DNA from: JAYPAN01 sp038123715
GTDB lineage: Bacteria; Pseudomonadota; Alphaproteobacteria; RS24
DNA length: 64,000 nt
NCBI GenBank assembly: GCA_038123715.1
Contig: JAYPAN010000006.1
Span: 1 to 64,000 of the forward strand
Direction: 5' to 3'
The notes under the pieces were generated by a model that had not been told where the DNA came from, ran no database searches, and saw nothing but the letters and a program-made list of their open reading frames with translations. Position numbers and translations under genes: made by a program. This document shows positions 53,951 to 62,309 of this stretch, piece by piece (within the stretch, counting starts at the first letter, position 1; every line of letters starts with the position of its first letter).

Positions 53951-54403
53951 ATGAACTTATTCGACAATGAAGGTTTAAAATGGCGGCGTTTTGTCGGCGA
54001 TAACAGTTTTGATTATCCGATTGATTATGAGGCGGCGCTGCTGAGTATTCGCGATGACGGCCATGTCGATTTGCTGTATCGCTGGGCGCCCAATTCCTAT
54101 TGCCATTTTCACCGACATACGGCGGAAACCACCTCAACCGTGCTGGCCGGTGAATTGCATGTCGTTACGATTGACCCCGAAACCGGCGCGGAATTGGAAA
54201 CAAAAATCCGCAAGGCGGGGGACTATGTGCATAAGGAACCGGGTGATGTGCATATGGAGCGCGGCGGGCCGGAAGGGGCGCTGGTTTTGTTTAATCTGAA
54301 GGCGATTGACAATTCGCTGGCCGAGTCACTGGCCGAAGATGGCACGATTATTGGTGAGTCGCGGTTTGATGACATTTTGAACCGCCGCCGCGCCAGACAA
54401 TAA
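53951..54403 (+). CDS. Cupin-fold protein
   Basis: 150-aa single-domain cupin. Motif 1 reads C-H-F-H-R-H-T-A-E-T-T-S-T-V-L-A-G-E-L-H, giving two His and a Glu ligand; motif 2 is E-P-G-D-V-H-M-E-R-G-G. These are enough for a metal site. GGGAGCTGGCG precedes the ATG. No neighbouring pathway indicates its substrate. Confidence 0.8.
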   Translation: MNLFDNEGLKWRRFVGDNSFDYPIDYEAALLSIRDDGHVDLLYRWAPNSYCHFHRHTAETTSTVLAGELHVVTIDPETGAELETKIRKAGDYVHKEPGDVHMERGGPEGALVLFNLKAIDNSLAESLAEDGTIIGESRFDDILNRRRARQ

Positions 54404-54436
54404 GTTAGTTAGAAATGCTCGCCTTCCGGTGCGACC

Positions 54437-55480
54437 TTACCGGTTTTGCACCTGCGTGATTACGCGCATAATGGCGGCAGCAATTTCGGTCGGAACTTCT
54501 TCTTGCAGAAAATGGCCGGCCTCGGTCTCGGTCACACGCGCATTGGGGAAGTTTGCTTTCATGAAATTCACGCCCCTGCCAAGTATCGGGTCATGGATGC
54601 CCCATACAATCTCGGCAGGCACATTAAGGCTGTTCACATAGGCCTCAATCTGCCGCATTTGCGCGCTGCTGGGATGGTCTGGCCCGTCTGGCACCATCCG
54701 CATGAGGGTAAGCGGCGCCTTTTCATTGCCATCGTCAAGTAACGGACGCTGATAAAGCGCCAAAACATCTGCCGGCATGGAAGCGGGGTCTTTTTGCACA
54801 CGCGGCAATGTATCGAAAATCGAACCGACTATACCGGTCAGCACTTCACCAATGACCGGTGTTTTCACGGTCGCATGGGCGGTGGAAAGGTTTCTTTTCT
54901 CTTTTGGCGCATTAAAGGCTGTATTCATTGCCACAACACCCTTCAGCAAATCAGGCGACAAAGCCAGCGCGCCCATGCCTATCGGCCCGCCCCAATCTTG
55001 CCCGACATAGACAAGTTCATTTAACTGCAATTGGGTGAGTGCCGCGTTGAGCCAGCGCATATGATTGTCCAGAGTGTGCTGGCTGACCGGTATTTTACTC
55101 GAAAACCCAAGCCCGACCAAAGTCGGCATAATCACCCGCACGCGGTCAAGCGGCAATTGCGCCACCACTTTGCGATACAGAAAACCTGATGTCGGATTGC
55201 CATGCATGAGCAGGAGTGGGTAGCCAGTGCCGGTTTCCAATATATGAATTTTAATTCCCGGCGCGGCTTCAATGAAATAGCTCTTATAATCTTGCGTCAC
55301 GAAAGGCTTTGCGTAATCGGGCAGGGGAAAGGCTTCAAATGTGCCAGCGGCCAGCTCAACCTGCCCCCGACCGGCAGGCGTGACCAGCTGTCCGTCACGG
55401 GTAATCGCCACTGAGCCAATAATGACAATGACCAGCAAACCAACGACGCCGAAAATTGCCGCTTTTTTGAATGTCTTCAT
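54437..55480 (-). CDS. Membrane-anchored haloalkane-dehalogenase-like hydrolase
   Basis: 347-aa alpha/beta hydrolase with an N-terminal hydrophobic helix (A-A-I-F-G-V-V-G-L-L-V-I-V-I-I-G-S-V-A-I, residues 7-26) that could be an uncleaved anchor or signal. The HLD-like motifs are H-G-N-P-T-S-G at 93-99, nucleophile Asp162 and Trp163 in G-Q-D-W-G-G, and base His323 in A-G-H-F-L-Q-E-E. The start at 55480 is preceded by GGAGGCGGGG. With the LinB-like enzyme at 19.6 kb this is the second such protein, but an epoxide-hydrolase-type activity cannot be excluded. Confidence 0.8.
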   Translation of the reverse strand: MKTFKKAAIFGVVGLLVIVIIGSVAITRDGQLVTPAGRGQVELAAGTFEAFPLPDYAKPFVTQDYKSYFIEAAPGIKIHILETGTGYPLLLMHGNPTSGFLYRKVVAQLPLDRVRVIMPTLVGLGFSSKIPVSQHTLDNHMRWLNAALTQLQLNELVYVGQDWGGPIGMGALALSPDLLKGVVAMNTAFNAPKEKRNLSTAHATVKTPVIGEVLTGIVGSIFDTLPRVQKDPASMPADVLALYQRPLLDDGNEKAPLTLMRMVPDGPDHPSSAQMRQIEAYVNSLNVPAEIVWGIHDPILGRGVNFMKANFPNARVTETEAGHFLQEEVPTEIAAAIMRVITQVQNR

Positions 55481-55635
55481 CCCCGCCTCCTCACTACACA
55501 GAGCTTCATTTATAACGCGGAAAACAAAAAAATCTGTCGCCAAATGAGCTGCCGCAAGATTGCCGGCGGTTTGGGGTTTTTTGACCGGCATTGCGCGCTT
55601 GCGTCCGAATTGGCGATTGGTCTAGCCTGAGTGCC

Positions 55636-56760
55636 ATGAAACTCAGTGTCTATGGCTGCAATATATCTTATTTTACCGGCAAGCTGGAAGCCTATTTGCG
55701 CTATCGCGCGATTGACTACACAAATCTGCCGACGGTCGGTAATGAAAAGAAATTACTGGCCGGTGCAGGTGTGGTGCAAATGCCGGTGGTGCAATTGGAT
55801 GATGGCAGATGGATGAGCGATACAACGCCCATGCTGGCTTGGCTGGATGGACATTATAAAACCGGCTCAATTTATCCGACCGACCCCGCCATGCGTATGA
55901 TGGCGCTGCTGATCGAGGATTATGCCGATGAGTGGCTGTGGCGACCGGCTATGCATTATCGCTGGAGTTATCGGCTTGGCCGGGTCTGTGCGGCGGAAAT
56001 GATTTATTCCGATTTGGTTGAGGGCAATCGCGCCCTTCCGAGATTCCTGGCCGTGCGTTTGATTATGGCGCGCCAATTATTCGGCTTTGTTAAAGGCGAT
56101 GGCGTGCGCGCGGCGAGTTGGGCGCATATAGAGGCCACTTATGTTGCCGCGCTTGACCGCATGCAGGCCATATTGCAAGACCGCCCGTTTATGCTGGGTG
56201 ATACGCCAAGCATTGCCGATTATGGCCTGATGGGGCCAATGTTGCGGCATTTTTCACAAGATGCGATACCAGCCGAAATCATGCGCGCGCGCGCGCCGGC
56301 GGTTTTTGAATGGGTGGCGCGCATGTGGCAGATGCAAGCGGCTGATGCGCCGCCCAACTTTATTGAAAAACCCGACGCGCTATTGCTTGCTCTGCTGCGC
56401 GAAGCCTGCGAGACAAATCTGGTGCAGCATGCGTTTAACGCGCAAGCCTATTCTGCCGGGGCTGCCCGCTATGACATGAAAATTCAGGGTTGCCAATATC
56501 GCAAAATACCGACATCGCGCTATCGGGTCTGGTGTCTTGAGGTTTTGCGCCTTGAATGGGCGGCGCTTGATGCCCCGGTGCAGGATATGTTGAAGGCCAA
56601 TTTGCCGGAAGCAGCGTGTGTCTTGTGGGATGAAAATAATTTTGCCGCTTCCGCCTATGATGAAAATGGCGATGCCCCGTTCAATCGGGCGATAAATGTT
56701 TACGGCAATGGCGTGCCGGGTATTTTCCGGCTGCTTTACCGGCGCGGCTTTAACGGATAG
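55636..56760 (+). CDS. Glutathione S-transferase-like protein with extra C-terminal domain
   Basis: 374-aa protein. The first ~85 residues are a GST N-domain (M-K-L-S-V-Y-G-C-N-I-S-Y-F-T-G-K-L-E-A-Y-L, with V-V-Q-M-P-V-V-Q-L-D and M-S-D-T-T-P-M-L). The helical C-domain ends near residue 245 (F-M-L-G-D-T-P-S-I-A-D-Y-G-L-M-G). A further ~120 residues beyond normal GST length end in Y-G-N-G-V-P-G-I-F-R-L-L-Y. It starts close to and diverges from the hydrolase gene. Function unknown. Confidence 0.8.
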   Translation: MKLSVYGCNISYFTGKLEAYLRYRAIDYTNLPTVGNEKKLLAGAGVVQMPVVQLDDGRWMSDTTPMLAWLDGHYKTGSIYPTDPAMRMMALLIEDYADEWLWRPAMHYRWSYRLGRVCAAEMIYSDLVEGNRALPRFLAVRLIMARQLFGFVKGDGVRAASWAHIEATYVAALDRMQAILQDRPFMLGDTPSIADYGLMGPMLRHFSQDAIPAEIMRARAPAVFEWVARMWQMQAADAPPNFIEKPDALLLALLREACETNLVQHAFNAQAYSAGAARYDMKIQGCQYRKIPTSRYRVWCLEVLRLEWAALDAPVQDMLKANLPEAACVLWDENNFAASAYDENGDAPFNRAINVYGNGVPGIFRLLYRRGFNG

Positions 56761-56896
56761 TGCAAATAACTTGCCGCTTTTGGATGCGGGTTGGTGCTTA
56801 GAACTATGTCGCTGCCGGACAGCATATTTCGTAATTGCCGACTCGTTTGCTATTATTGGTGCGGATGTTTAAGCGACAAAGTCATATTGTGGGAAA

Positions 56897-58117
56897 ATGG
56901 CGTTAACGATCCGAAAGATAAATGCCTTGCAGCAAGGCAGGCAGATTGGCGAAGGCAACGGCCTATTTATCGGAAATCACAATGGCAATAAAATCTTCCG
57001 GCACAGGCTGAAGGATAATAGTTGGCTGGAGCTTGGTGCTTATCCGGCGCTTGATTTGGAGGCGGCGCGGGCGCTGAATCGGCAAGTGCAATTGGCGCTG
57101 GCGGCCAATCATGGCATTGACATGATAAATCACGCGCTGATCTGGACAAAAAATGCCGACACATTTGCGGAAATGGTGTTCCGCCTGCATGACAGGAAAT
57201 TGCGGTTTGTCGCGCCGACATTCAAGGCGGCTCATGAAGCCTGGCACGCGCATTGTCTGGAATTCGGTGTCTGGCAAAAGGGCGGCAAGCATAGCGAACG
57301 CTGCCTGCATGATATCGCTGCGCTGACCTATCCCCATTTTGGCGATATGCCGGTTGACCAAATAATGCCGGGCAAAATTGTGCGCGCTTTTGAGGCGGAA
57401 TTTGCTGAAGCCTATGCGCGCGGTAATCGTAATTTGCAATATGTCCAGAAAATCATGGCGCATGCGATACGGGTCATGGGCGTTGAGATGACCAATCCGG
57501 TTGAGTTGATTGACCGCACAAAACATCTCGTCAAACCGGTTAAGCGCAAAATATCCTCCGTATTTCTAGATGCTGGTGACATCGCCGCCTATTATGAGGC
57601 GTTTTGCGCGACGCGGGCGTTGACCGCGCCGGAAAATCTGGCCTGTCTGGTGGTTATGTTTACGCAAGTGCGCCCGACAGAGGCGGTGAAAATGCGCTGG
57701 GATGCGATTGACTGGATTGAGCAGACTTGGCGCATCGGCCTAGACGGGGCAGGCACGCCGCGGAAGGTTCATATTCCCGACCCGCTTTTCGGTTTGTTGA
57801 ATAATACAGGCGAAATATCGGAATGGGTTTGCCCGGCACAAGCCAATGGCCTGCGTTTCAATATGCAGAAAGTGCCGGGATATCGCTATAAAATGTCCAC
57901 CAATAGCTGGCGCGAGACATTTCGCCATTGGGCGGCGCAGGCGGGATATGAAGAACATTTTGTGGTCTGCCAGTTGGGCGAGGAAAAGCGCGGTGACAAT
58001 ATGGCCGACCCTGACCGTTTTGTGCCGCAGCGCAAAATCATGGCGCAGCATTTTGCCGATGTGGTTTGCGGCATAAGCGATTATCGTGAGGCGGCGCGGC
58101 CTATTGCTGAGGCTTAG
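56897..58117 (+). CDS. P4-integrase-like protein lacking the recombinase active site
   Basis: 406-aa protein. The first ~75 residues resemble the DUF4102 arm-binding domain (L-G-A-Y-P-A-L-D-L-E-A-A-R-A), then a SAM-like core and a catalytic-like domain. The first active Arg is present (T-Q-V-R-P-T-E-A-V, Arg259). The H-x-x-R box is N-S-W-R (336-339), so Arg is kept and His lost. The second His/Trp position falls in Q-L-G-E-E, and the Tyr nucleophile expected in the A-Y-N-R region is absent (M-A-D-P-D-R-F). It should not perform strand exchange. No tRNA, att-like repeat or mobile cargo is adjacent. Confidence 0.75.
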   Translation: MALTIRKINALQQGRQIGEGNGLFIGNHNGNKIFRHRLKDNSWLELGAYPALDLEAARALNRQVQLALAANHGIDMINHALIWTKNADTFAEMVFRLHDRKLRFVAPTFKAAHEAWHAHCLEFGVWQKGGKHSERCLHDIAALTYPHFGDMPVDQIMPGKIVRAFEAEFAEAYARGNRNLQYVQKIMAHAIRVMGVEMTNPVELIDRTKHLVKPVKRKISSVFLDAGDIAAYYEAFCATRALTAPENLACLVVMFTQVRPTEAVKMRWDAIDWIEQTWRIGLDGAGTPRKVHIPDPLFGLLNNTGEISEWVCPAQANGLRFNMQKVPGYRYKMSTNSWRETFRHWAAQAGYEEHFVVCQLGEEKRGDNMADPDRFVPQRKIMAQHFADVVCGISDYREAARPIAEA

Positions 58118-58128
58118 AAGACAAGAAA

Positions 58129-58156
58129 AACCCCCGCTTAATGAAAAGCGGGGGTT
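58129..58156 (-). terminator. Intrinsic terminator, possibly bidirectional
   Basis: AACCCCCGCTT and AAGCGGGGGTT form an 11-bp stem, with TTTTT following on the minus strand. It serves the minus-strand secreted-protein gene ending at 58182 and may also stop plus-strand transcripts from the integrase-like gene. Confidence 0.85.
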
Positions 58157-58181
58157 AACTGTTTGGCGGCCAAATCTGGCG

Positions 58182-58907
58182 CTAGCGCATATTTGACAAT
58201 TCAGCCGTGCCATATTTCTTGGGTGTGTTGACCCAAAGGCTCGGCAGCAAAGTCCGGTAATTGCCCAAAGCGGTCAGTTTTTTCACATAGACCGGGTCTT
58301 TGACGGCTTCGCGCAAAAATGCCTGCCCCTCGCTGAACCGGTCATAACCGAATACAACAGTGTGGGTGACGCCGGGCGCCCCGCCTGCCATAACCGCCCA
58401 AATATCAAGCGAACCGGGCAGCGTTGACATTGTGTCGATTTGCACCAAATCTTTCAACGCGCCGACATAACCGGCCGGATTGGAAACCTGCATGGCAGTG
58501 CCGATAAAGGCGGTTTTGTCCTTCGGATGGTCGCCAAAACCAATCACATGATTGTAAATTGTCTCGTTGGTTGGCGTGCCAGTTGCGTTCAGTGCCTTGC
58601 GGAACCGATCCCATTCCTTGGTTCCCTGCAATTGCGCGCTGAAGCTTTCAAACTGGCTGACATCGTCATAAACGACGGCGAAAGAATGGGTTGTGCTGTC
58701 CGGCCCATTGGCGACATGGGCGTTGAACCACATTTTGCCCGGAAAACTTGCAAACACATCGCTGGCTGTAAAACGCTCAACCGCTGCCATGAATCTGGCT
58801 TCGTCTTTGGGTTTGACATTCCAGCCATAATCAATCCAAAAGGCTTGTGCCATAGCCAGTTGTGGCGTCACCAAAAGCGCCAGAATAAGATAAAGTTTTT
58901 TCAACAT
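58182..58907 (-). CDS. Secreted protein of unknown function
   Basis: 241-aa protein with a clear signal peptide (M-L-K-K-L-Y-L-I-L-A-L-L-V-T-P-Q-L-A-M-A-Q-A). The mature part has two similar-looking halves, each with a ferredoxin-like pattern (F-W-I-D-Y-G-W-N-V-K-P-K-D-E-A-R-F, then L-D-I-W-A-V-M-A-G-G-A-P-G-V-T-H), suggesting a duplicated dimeric alpha-beta barrel. AGGGGGAATTGCA precedes the ATG. No family recognised with confidence. Confidence 0.65.
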   Translation of the reverse strand: MLKKLYLILALLVTPQLAMAQAFWIDYGWNVKPKDEARFMAAVERFTASDVFASFPGKMWFNAHVANGPDSTTHSFAVVYDDVSQFESFSAQLQGTKEWDRFRKALNATGTPTNETIYNHVIGFGDHPKDKTAFIGTAMQVSNPAGYVGALKDLVQIDTMSTLPGSLDIWAVMAGGAPGVTHTVVFGYDRFSEGQAFLREAVKDPVYVKKLTALGNYRTLLPSLWVNTPKKYGTAELSNMR

Positions 58908-59040
58908 TGCAATTCCCCCTCGGTTAATCAATTGCCTGAAAAGTCTAACCGCGGACGGCACGATTGCGCGCCCCAAATAATTTGGTGGCGCCGATATGGT
59001 GTGCGCTGGGCGGGTGATGAGACGGTCAGAAATATATCAG

Positions 59041-59994
59041 TCAGGCAATATCGGAGGCGGGTGCGGGCGCGACAGCCAGAGGCAGCATGTCGTAAAAGCC
59101 GAGCGCGTCACTGTCGGCGGCGTCACTGTCGGCGGCATCCATGTCCGCACCCAGCGCATAATTGCCCACGCCGCCACCGCCGCTTACTGCCGGTGTCGTT
59201 GCCGCGCCACCCATGCCGGCATGGCGCTCGCAGTAATAAAACAAGTCAGGCGCATTGGCCGCGACGGTGATTGTGGTCGTGCCTGCCGCCATATCAACGA
59301 CCACGCCGTCTGTATATGCCTCGCCGCCGCCATGCGCGCCGTCATCTGTGATGGAAAAGAGCAAGGGATGATTGGTTACATTGCTCCAGTCAAACACATA
59401 GGTTTGGCCTTCCTGAAGTTGGAAGCTTTTCTTTTCCTCACCGCCGAAATAATAGGCATTGCCGCCGCCGGAGCTGGCCGGGCTGACCGAGACAGTATAG
59501 CTGGTCGGGTCTGGCGCTGCGCCGACATTGATGGTCAGCATATACATTTGTGTGCTGTCATCCGTGCCGTCATTCACCGAAAATGTGAAACTATTATAGG
59601 CGTTGCCGGTTTCGTCTGTATCCGGCGTGAATTGCAAATCACCATCATCCAACTGGCTGCGGGTGACGGTCGTGCGTGAAGTAATGGCCGCATTATCGAG
59701 GGTTAATGTGCCATCATCAGTGTCGTCCAGCATGCTGACAATGACGGAAGCGAGCGCGTCGCTATCCGCATCATAAAAATTGAAATCGCTGGCGGTAAAT
59801 GTGTGGGTCGTATTTTCTTCAACCGAAATCGTCGCATTGGACGCGGTTGGTGCGCTATTGGTCTGTGTGTCACGCTGACCATATTCGCCGCCGCCATAAC
59901 CGCCACCACCGCCGCCACCGCAAGCGGCCAGCACAAATAAAGGCAATGTGCTGACGGTTGGATTGACCAAATGTTTTCTCGAACTCTTTGTCAT
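59041..59994 (-). CDS. Lipoprotein with cadherin-like and cupredoxin-like domains
   Basis: 317-aa lipoprotein. The lipobox L-A-A-C places the acylated Cys25, followed by a Gly-rich spacer. Residues ~50-160 look like a cadherin/VCBS-type beta-sandwich (E-N-T-T-H-T-F-T-A-S-D-F). Residues ~165-262 match a cupredoxin, with type-1-copper-like ligands His209 (T-N-H-P-L), Cys255 (Y-Y-C-E), His258 and Met261 (R-H-A-G-M). A low-complexity acidic tail contains the tandem D-A-A-D-S-D-A-A-D-S from a 15-bp DNA repeat. Likely a surface or periplasmic copper/electron protein; ligand use is inference. Confidence 0.7.
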   Translation of the reverse strand: MTKSSRKHLVNPTVSTLPLFVLAACGGGGGGGYGGGEYGQRDTQTNSAPTASNATISVEENTTHTFTASDFNFYDADSDALASVIVSMLDDTDDGTLTLDNAAITSRTTVTRSQLDDGDLQFTPDTDETGNAYNSFTFSVNDGTDDSTQMYMLTINVGAAPDPTSYTVSVSPASSGGGNAYYFGGEEKKSFQLQEGQTYVFDWSNVTNHPLLFSITDDGAHGGGEAYTDGVVVDMAAGTTTITVAANAPDLFYYCERHAGMGGAATTPAVSGGGGVGNYALGADMDAADSDAADSDALGFYDMLPLAVAPAPASDIA

Positions 59995-60148
59995 GCCACC
60001 AAACCTCGAAACTGATAACAGGGAACTATATTTTTTTCTTCAAACGGCAAATTGTCGGGCGCCATTTGCAAAGCACTGGGTTTCGCGGCGCGGCTTTGCT
60101 AAAATAATTTTTGCACTGGTTTAGCGATTTTGCTTTGGAGTTTTGCCG

Positions 60149-60526
60149 ATGGAAATGATTTTCTTTTTTGGCTTTGTGATTGGGTTTCTGGCCTGCTGGG
60201 TTTATTGGGAAGACCGGCACAATCGGGTTGTGCGCGATTATGTGATTGAGACAAATATCGGTCGTGGTCGCCATGACAGGGTGATGAAAATACAGGAAAA
60301 ACTGGCAAGTGGCACGCGGCTGGCCGAGTGCCTGACGCGGATGAAGGAAGAGTTTGGCAAGGAAGAAACAATCGCCTGCGCCAATGAAGCGCTGTCAGAT
60401 ATCAAGACAAAATTCAAACGCCGCCAAGTGGAAGATTATTTACGGGTTTGCAGCGACAAGGTGGATGGCGATATTTTTTACGAGCTTTATCTGGACGCGG
60501 TCTCGCGTGGTCGGGATGAGTCATGA
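60149..60526 (+). CDS. Small membrane-anchored protein, unknown
   Basis: 125-aa protein with one N-terminal membrane helix (I-F-F-F-G-F-V-I-G-F-L-A-C-W-V-Y-W) and a charged C-terminal region (G-R-G-R-H-D-R-V-M-K-I-Q-E-K-L). The ATG at 60149 follows a GGAG with good spacing; a TTG at 60143 is also open. No family recognised. Confidence 0.65.
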   Translation: MEMIFFFGFVIGFLACWVYWEDRHNRVVRDYVIETNIGRGRHDRVMKIQEKLASGTRLAECLTRMKEEFGKEETIACANEALSDIKTKFKRRQVEDYLRVCSDKVDGDIFYELYLDAVSRGRDES

Positions 60527-60583
60527 ATAGCTGACTTGCCCAAGGCCGCAGCTTCGGTCTAGTTTGATGGAAAGGGAGAGATT

Positions 60584-61669
60584 ATGTCAGATAGTGTTAA
60601 GTTCAAAAGCGGTCTTGTTATGCCCAATAAGTTCATGTTGGCTCCACTGACCAATATGCAAAGCCATGATGACGGAACTTTGGCCGATGATGAATATCGC
60701 TGGCTGACCATGCGCGCCAAGGGCGGTTTCGGCCTGACCATGACCTGCGCTGCCTTTGCCGAAAAATCGGGCAAGGGGTTTGACGGCCAACTCGGCGCGG
60801 CAGATGGCAATCATTTGGACGGGTTGAAACGCCTTGCCGAAGGCATCAAGCAATATGACAGCCTCGCCTATACGCAAATTGTCCATGGCGGGATGCGAAC
60901 ATTGGAAAAATTCACCGGCCAGCAGCCGGTTTGCCCGTCCGATAATGAAGAGACCGGCGCGCGCGCCATGCGGTTGGATGAAATTAAGGCGACCGAGGAA
61001 GCCTTTATCGAAGCGGCAAGACTGTCGCAGCAAGCCGGTTTTGACGGTATGGAAATTCACGGCGCGCATGGCTATTTGCTGTGTGAGTTTTTGTCGGCTG
61101 AGATTAACAAGCGTGATGATGATTATGGCGGCTCGCTGGAAAATCGGACGCGGCTGATAGACAATATCATTGCCGGTATCAAGCAAAGCTGCGGTGATGG
61201 TTTCAGCCTTGCGCTGCGCCTGTCGCCCACACGCTTTGGCATGCAGATTGAGGAAATCGCAAATTATTATGAACGGCTCTGTGCCGGTGGCGCCCTTGAC
61301 TTTATTGATATGTCGCTTTGGGATGTGTTCCAACAAATTGAGGAAGGCGCGTTTGCCGGGCAAAGGCTGGTCGATGTGTTTGCCGGCATTGACCGCAAGG
61401 CAACCAAGCTGACCGTGGCCGGTAAAATCATGACCGGCGCGGATGTGAAAAATGTTCTGGCCGCCGGTGTTGATTTCGTCGCGCTGGGGCGCGCCGGTAT
61501 TCTGCACCATGACTGGCCGAACCGGTTTGCCGAAAATGAAGATTTCATCTCCATCGGCACGCCGGTCTCACCGCAGCATTTGACACAAGAAGGGCTGGGG
61601 CCGAAATTTGTGAAATATATGTCAACTTGGGCGGGCTTTGTTGAACCCGATGCGGCGGCTGCTTCGTAA
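60584..61669 (+). CDS. NADH:flavin oxidoreductase, Old Yellow Enzyme family
   Basis: 361-aa FMN-dependent ene-reductase-type TIM barrel. Substrate-binding H-G-A-H-G-Y-L motif, D-D-Y-G-G-S-L-E-N-R-T-R, A-P-L-T-N near the N-terminus and V-A-L-G-R-A-G near the C-terminus are all present. It should reduce activated alkenes or act on similar electrophiles. AAAGGGAGAGATT precedes the ATG. A small protein gene follows 18 bp later. Confidence 0.9.
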   Translation: MSDSVKFKSGLVMPNKFMLAPLTNMQSHDDGTLADDEYRWLTMRAKGGFGLTMTCAAFAEKSGKGFDGQLGAADGNHLDGLKRLAEGIKQYDSLAYTQIVHGGMRTLEKFTGQQPVCPSDNEETGARAMRLDEIKATEEAFIEAARLSQQAGFDGMEIHGAHGYLLCEFLSAEINKRDDDYGGSLENRTRLIDNIIAGIKQSCGDGFSLALRLSPTRFGMQIEEIANYYERLCAGGALDFIDMSLWDVFQQIEEGAFAGQRLVDVFAGIDRKATKLTVAGKIMTGADVKNVLAAGVDFVALGRAGILHHDWPNRFAENEDFISIGTPVSPQHLTQEGLGPKFVKYMSTWAGFVEPDAAAAS

Positions 61670-61687
61670 AGCGTGGGAGTTTTAATC

Positions 61688-62023
61688 ATGTCGGCGGAGA
61701 CAAAACTCATCAGCCATACTTTTGTCGATTTCTCCTCTGAGGCGGAAATGGAAATCTATCTGGCTTTTTTTGAGGAAAAAGGCCCAGCCTTGTTTGAGAA
61801 ATTGAACAAATGCGGGTTGAATCGCTGGCGCGTCAGCCGCGTGTGGAACAAGGAAGGCAAGTTTTCAGTGTCCTTGCTTTATGAATATCAAGATGAAAAA
61901 GCCTTCAAACAATGTCGGGAATTAAACGATAAATTTGTCGAAGAGAATGCCGAGTTTTACCGCAAGGTGACGCTGAAGCGGAATGCTTATCGAACAATAA
62001 ACATTCTTGATTTTGGCGGTTGA
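61688..62023 (+). CDS. Small protein, member 1 of a paralogous pair
   Basis: 111-aa protein: K-L-I-S-H-T-F-V-D-F-S-S-E-A-E-M-E-I-Y-L and later Y-E-Y-Q-D-E-K-A-F-K-Q-C-R-E-L. GGGAG precedes the ATG. It shares a pattern with the protein at 63451-63765 along most of its length and may adopt a dimeric alpha-beta-barrel fold. It sits just after the OYE gene. Function unknown. Confidence 0.65.
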   Translation: MSAETKLISHTFVDFSSEAEMEIYLAFFEEKGPALFEKLNKCGLNRWRVSRVWNKEGKFSVSLLYEYQDEKAFKQCRELNDKFVEENAEFYRKVTLKRNAYRTINILDFGG

Positions 62024-62029
62024 CCGGCG

Positions 62030-62302
62030 TTACTCAGCATCCTCTTGCGTCTGTATTGGCGTATCAATGTCAAAGACTTTCACAATGCCTTTATTTTGCG
62101 GGTTCAACTCCCGATAACGCTGTCTGAGGTCGAGAAGTCTTTGCCGGTCTTTTTGCCGCAAACCGGCAAAGCCAAATCCGTTTTTGGCATCGCCTTGGGC
62201 AATTGAGTCAAAGGGCATATTGGAAACAAGATTGCCGATAATTTGCGCTTTGGGCTGAACTGCCGAAAAAAGGAAGATAAGGGGAAATATGAAAAACCGC
62301 AT
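62030..62302 (-). CDS. Small secreted protein, unknown
   Basis: 90-aa protein with a signal peptide (M-R-F-F-I-F-P-L-I-F-L-F-S-A-V-Q-P-K-A-Q) and a short charged mature region (G-L-R-Q-K-D-R-Q-R-L-L-D-L-R). The start at 62302 lies 7 bp after the aldo/keto reductase stop, so it is likely cotranscribed. No family recognised. Confidence 0.6.
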   Translation of the reverse strand: MRFFIFPLIFLFSAVQPKAQIIGNLVSNMPFDSIAQGDAKNGFGFAGLRQKDRQRLLDLRQRYRELNPQNKGIVKVFDIDTPIQTQEDAE

Positions 62303-62309
62303 AGAGCTT

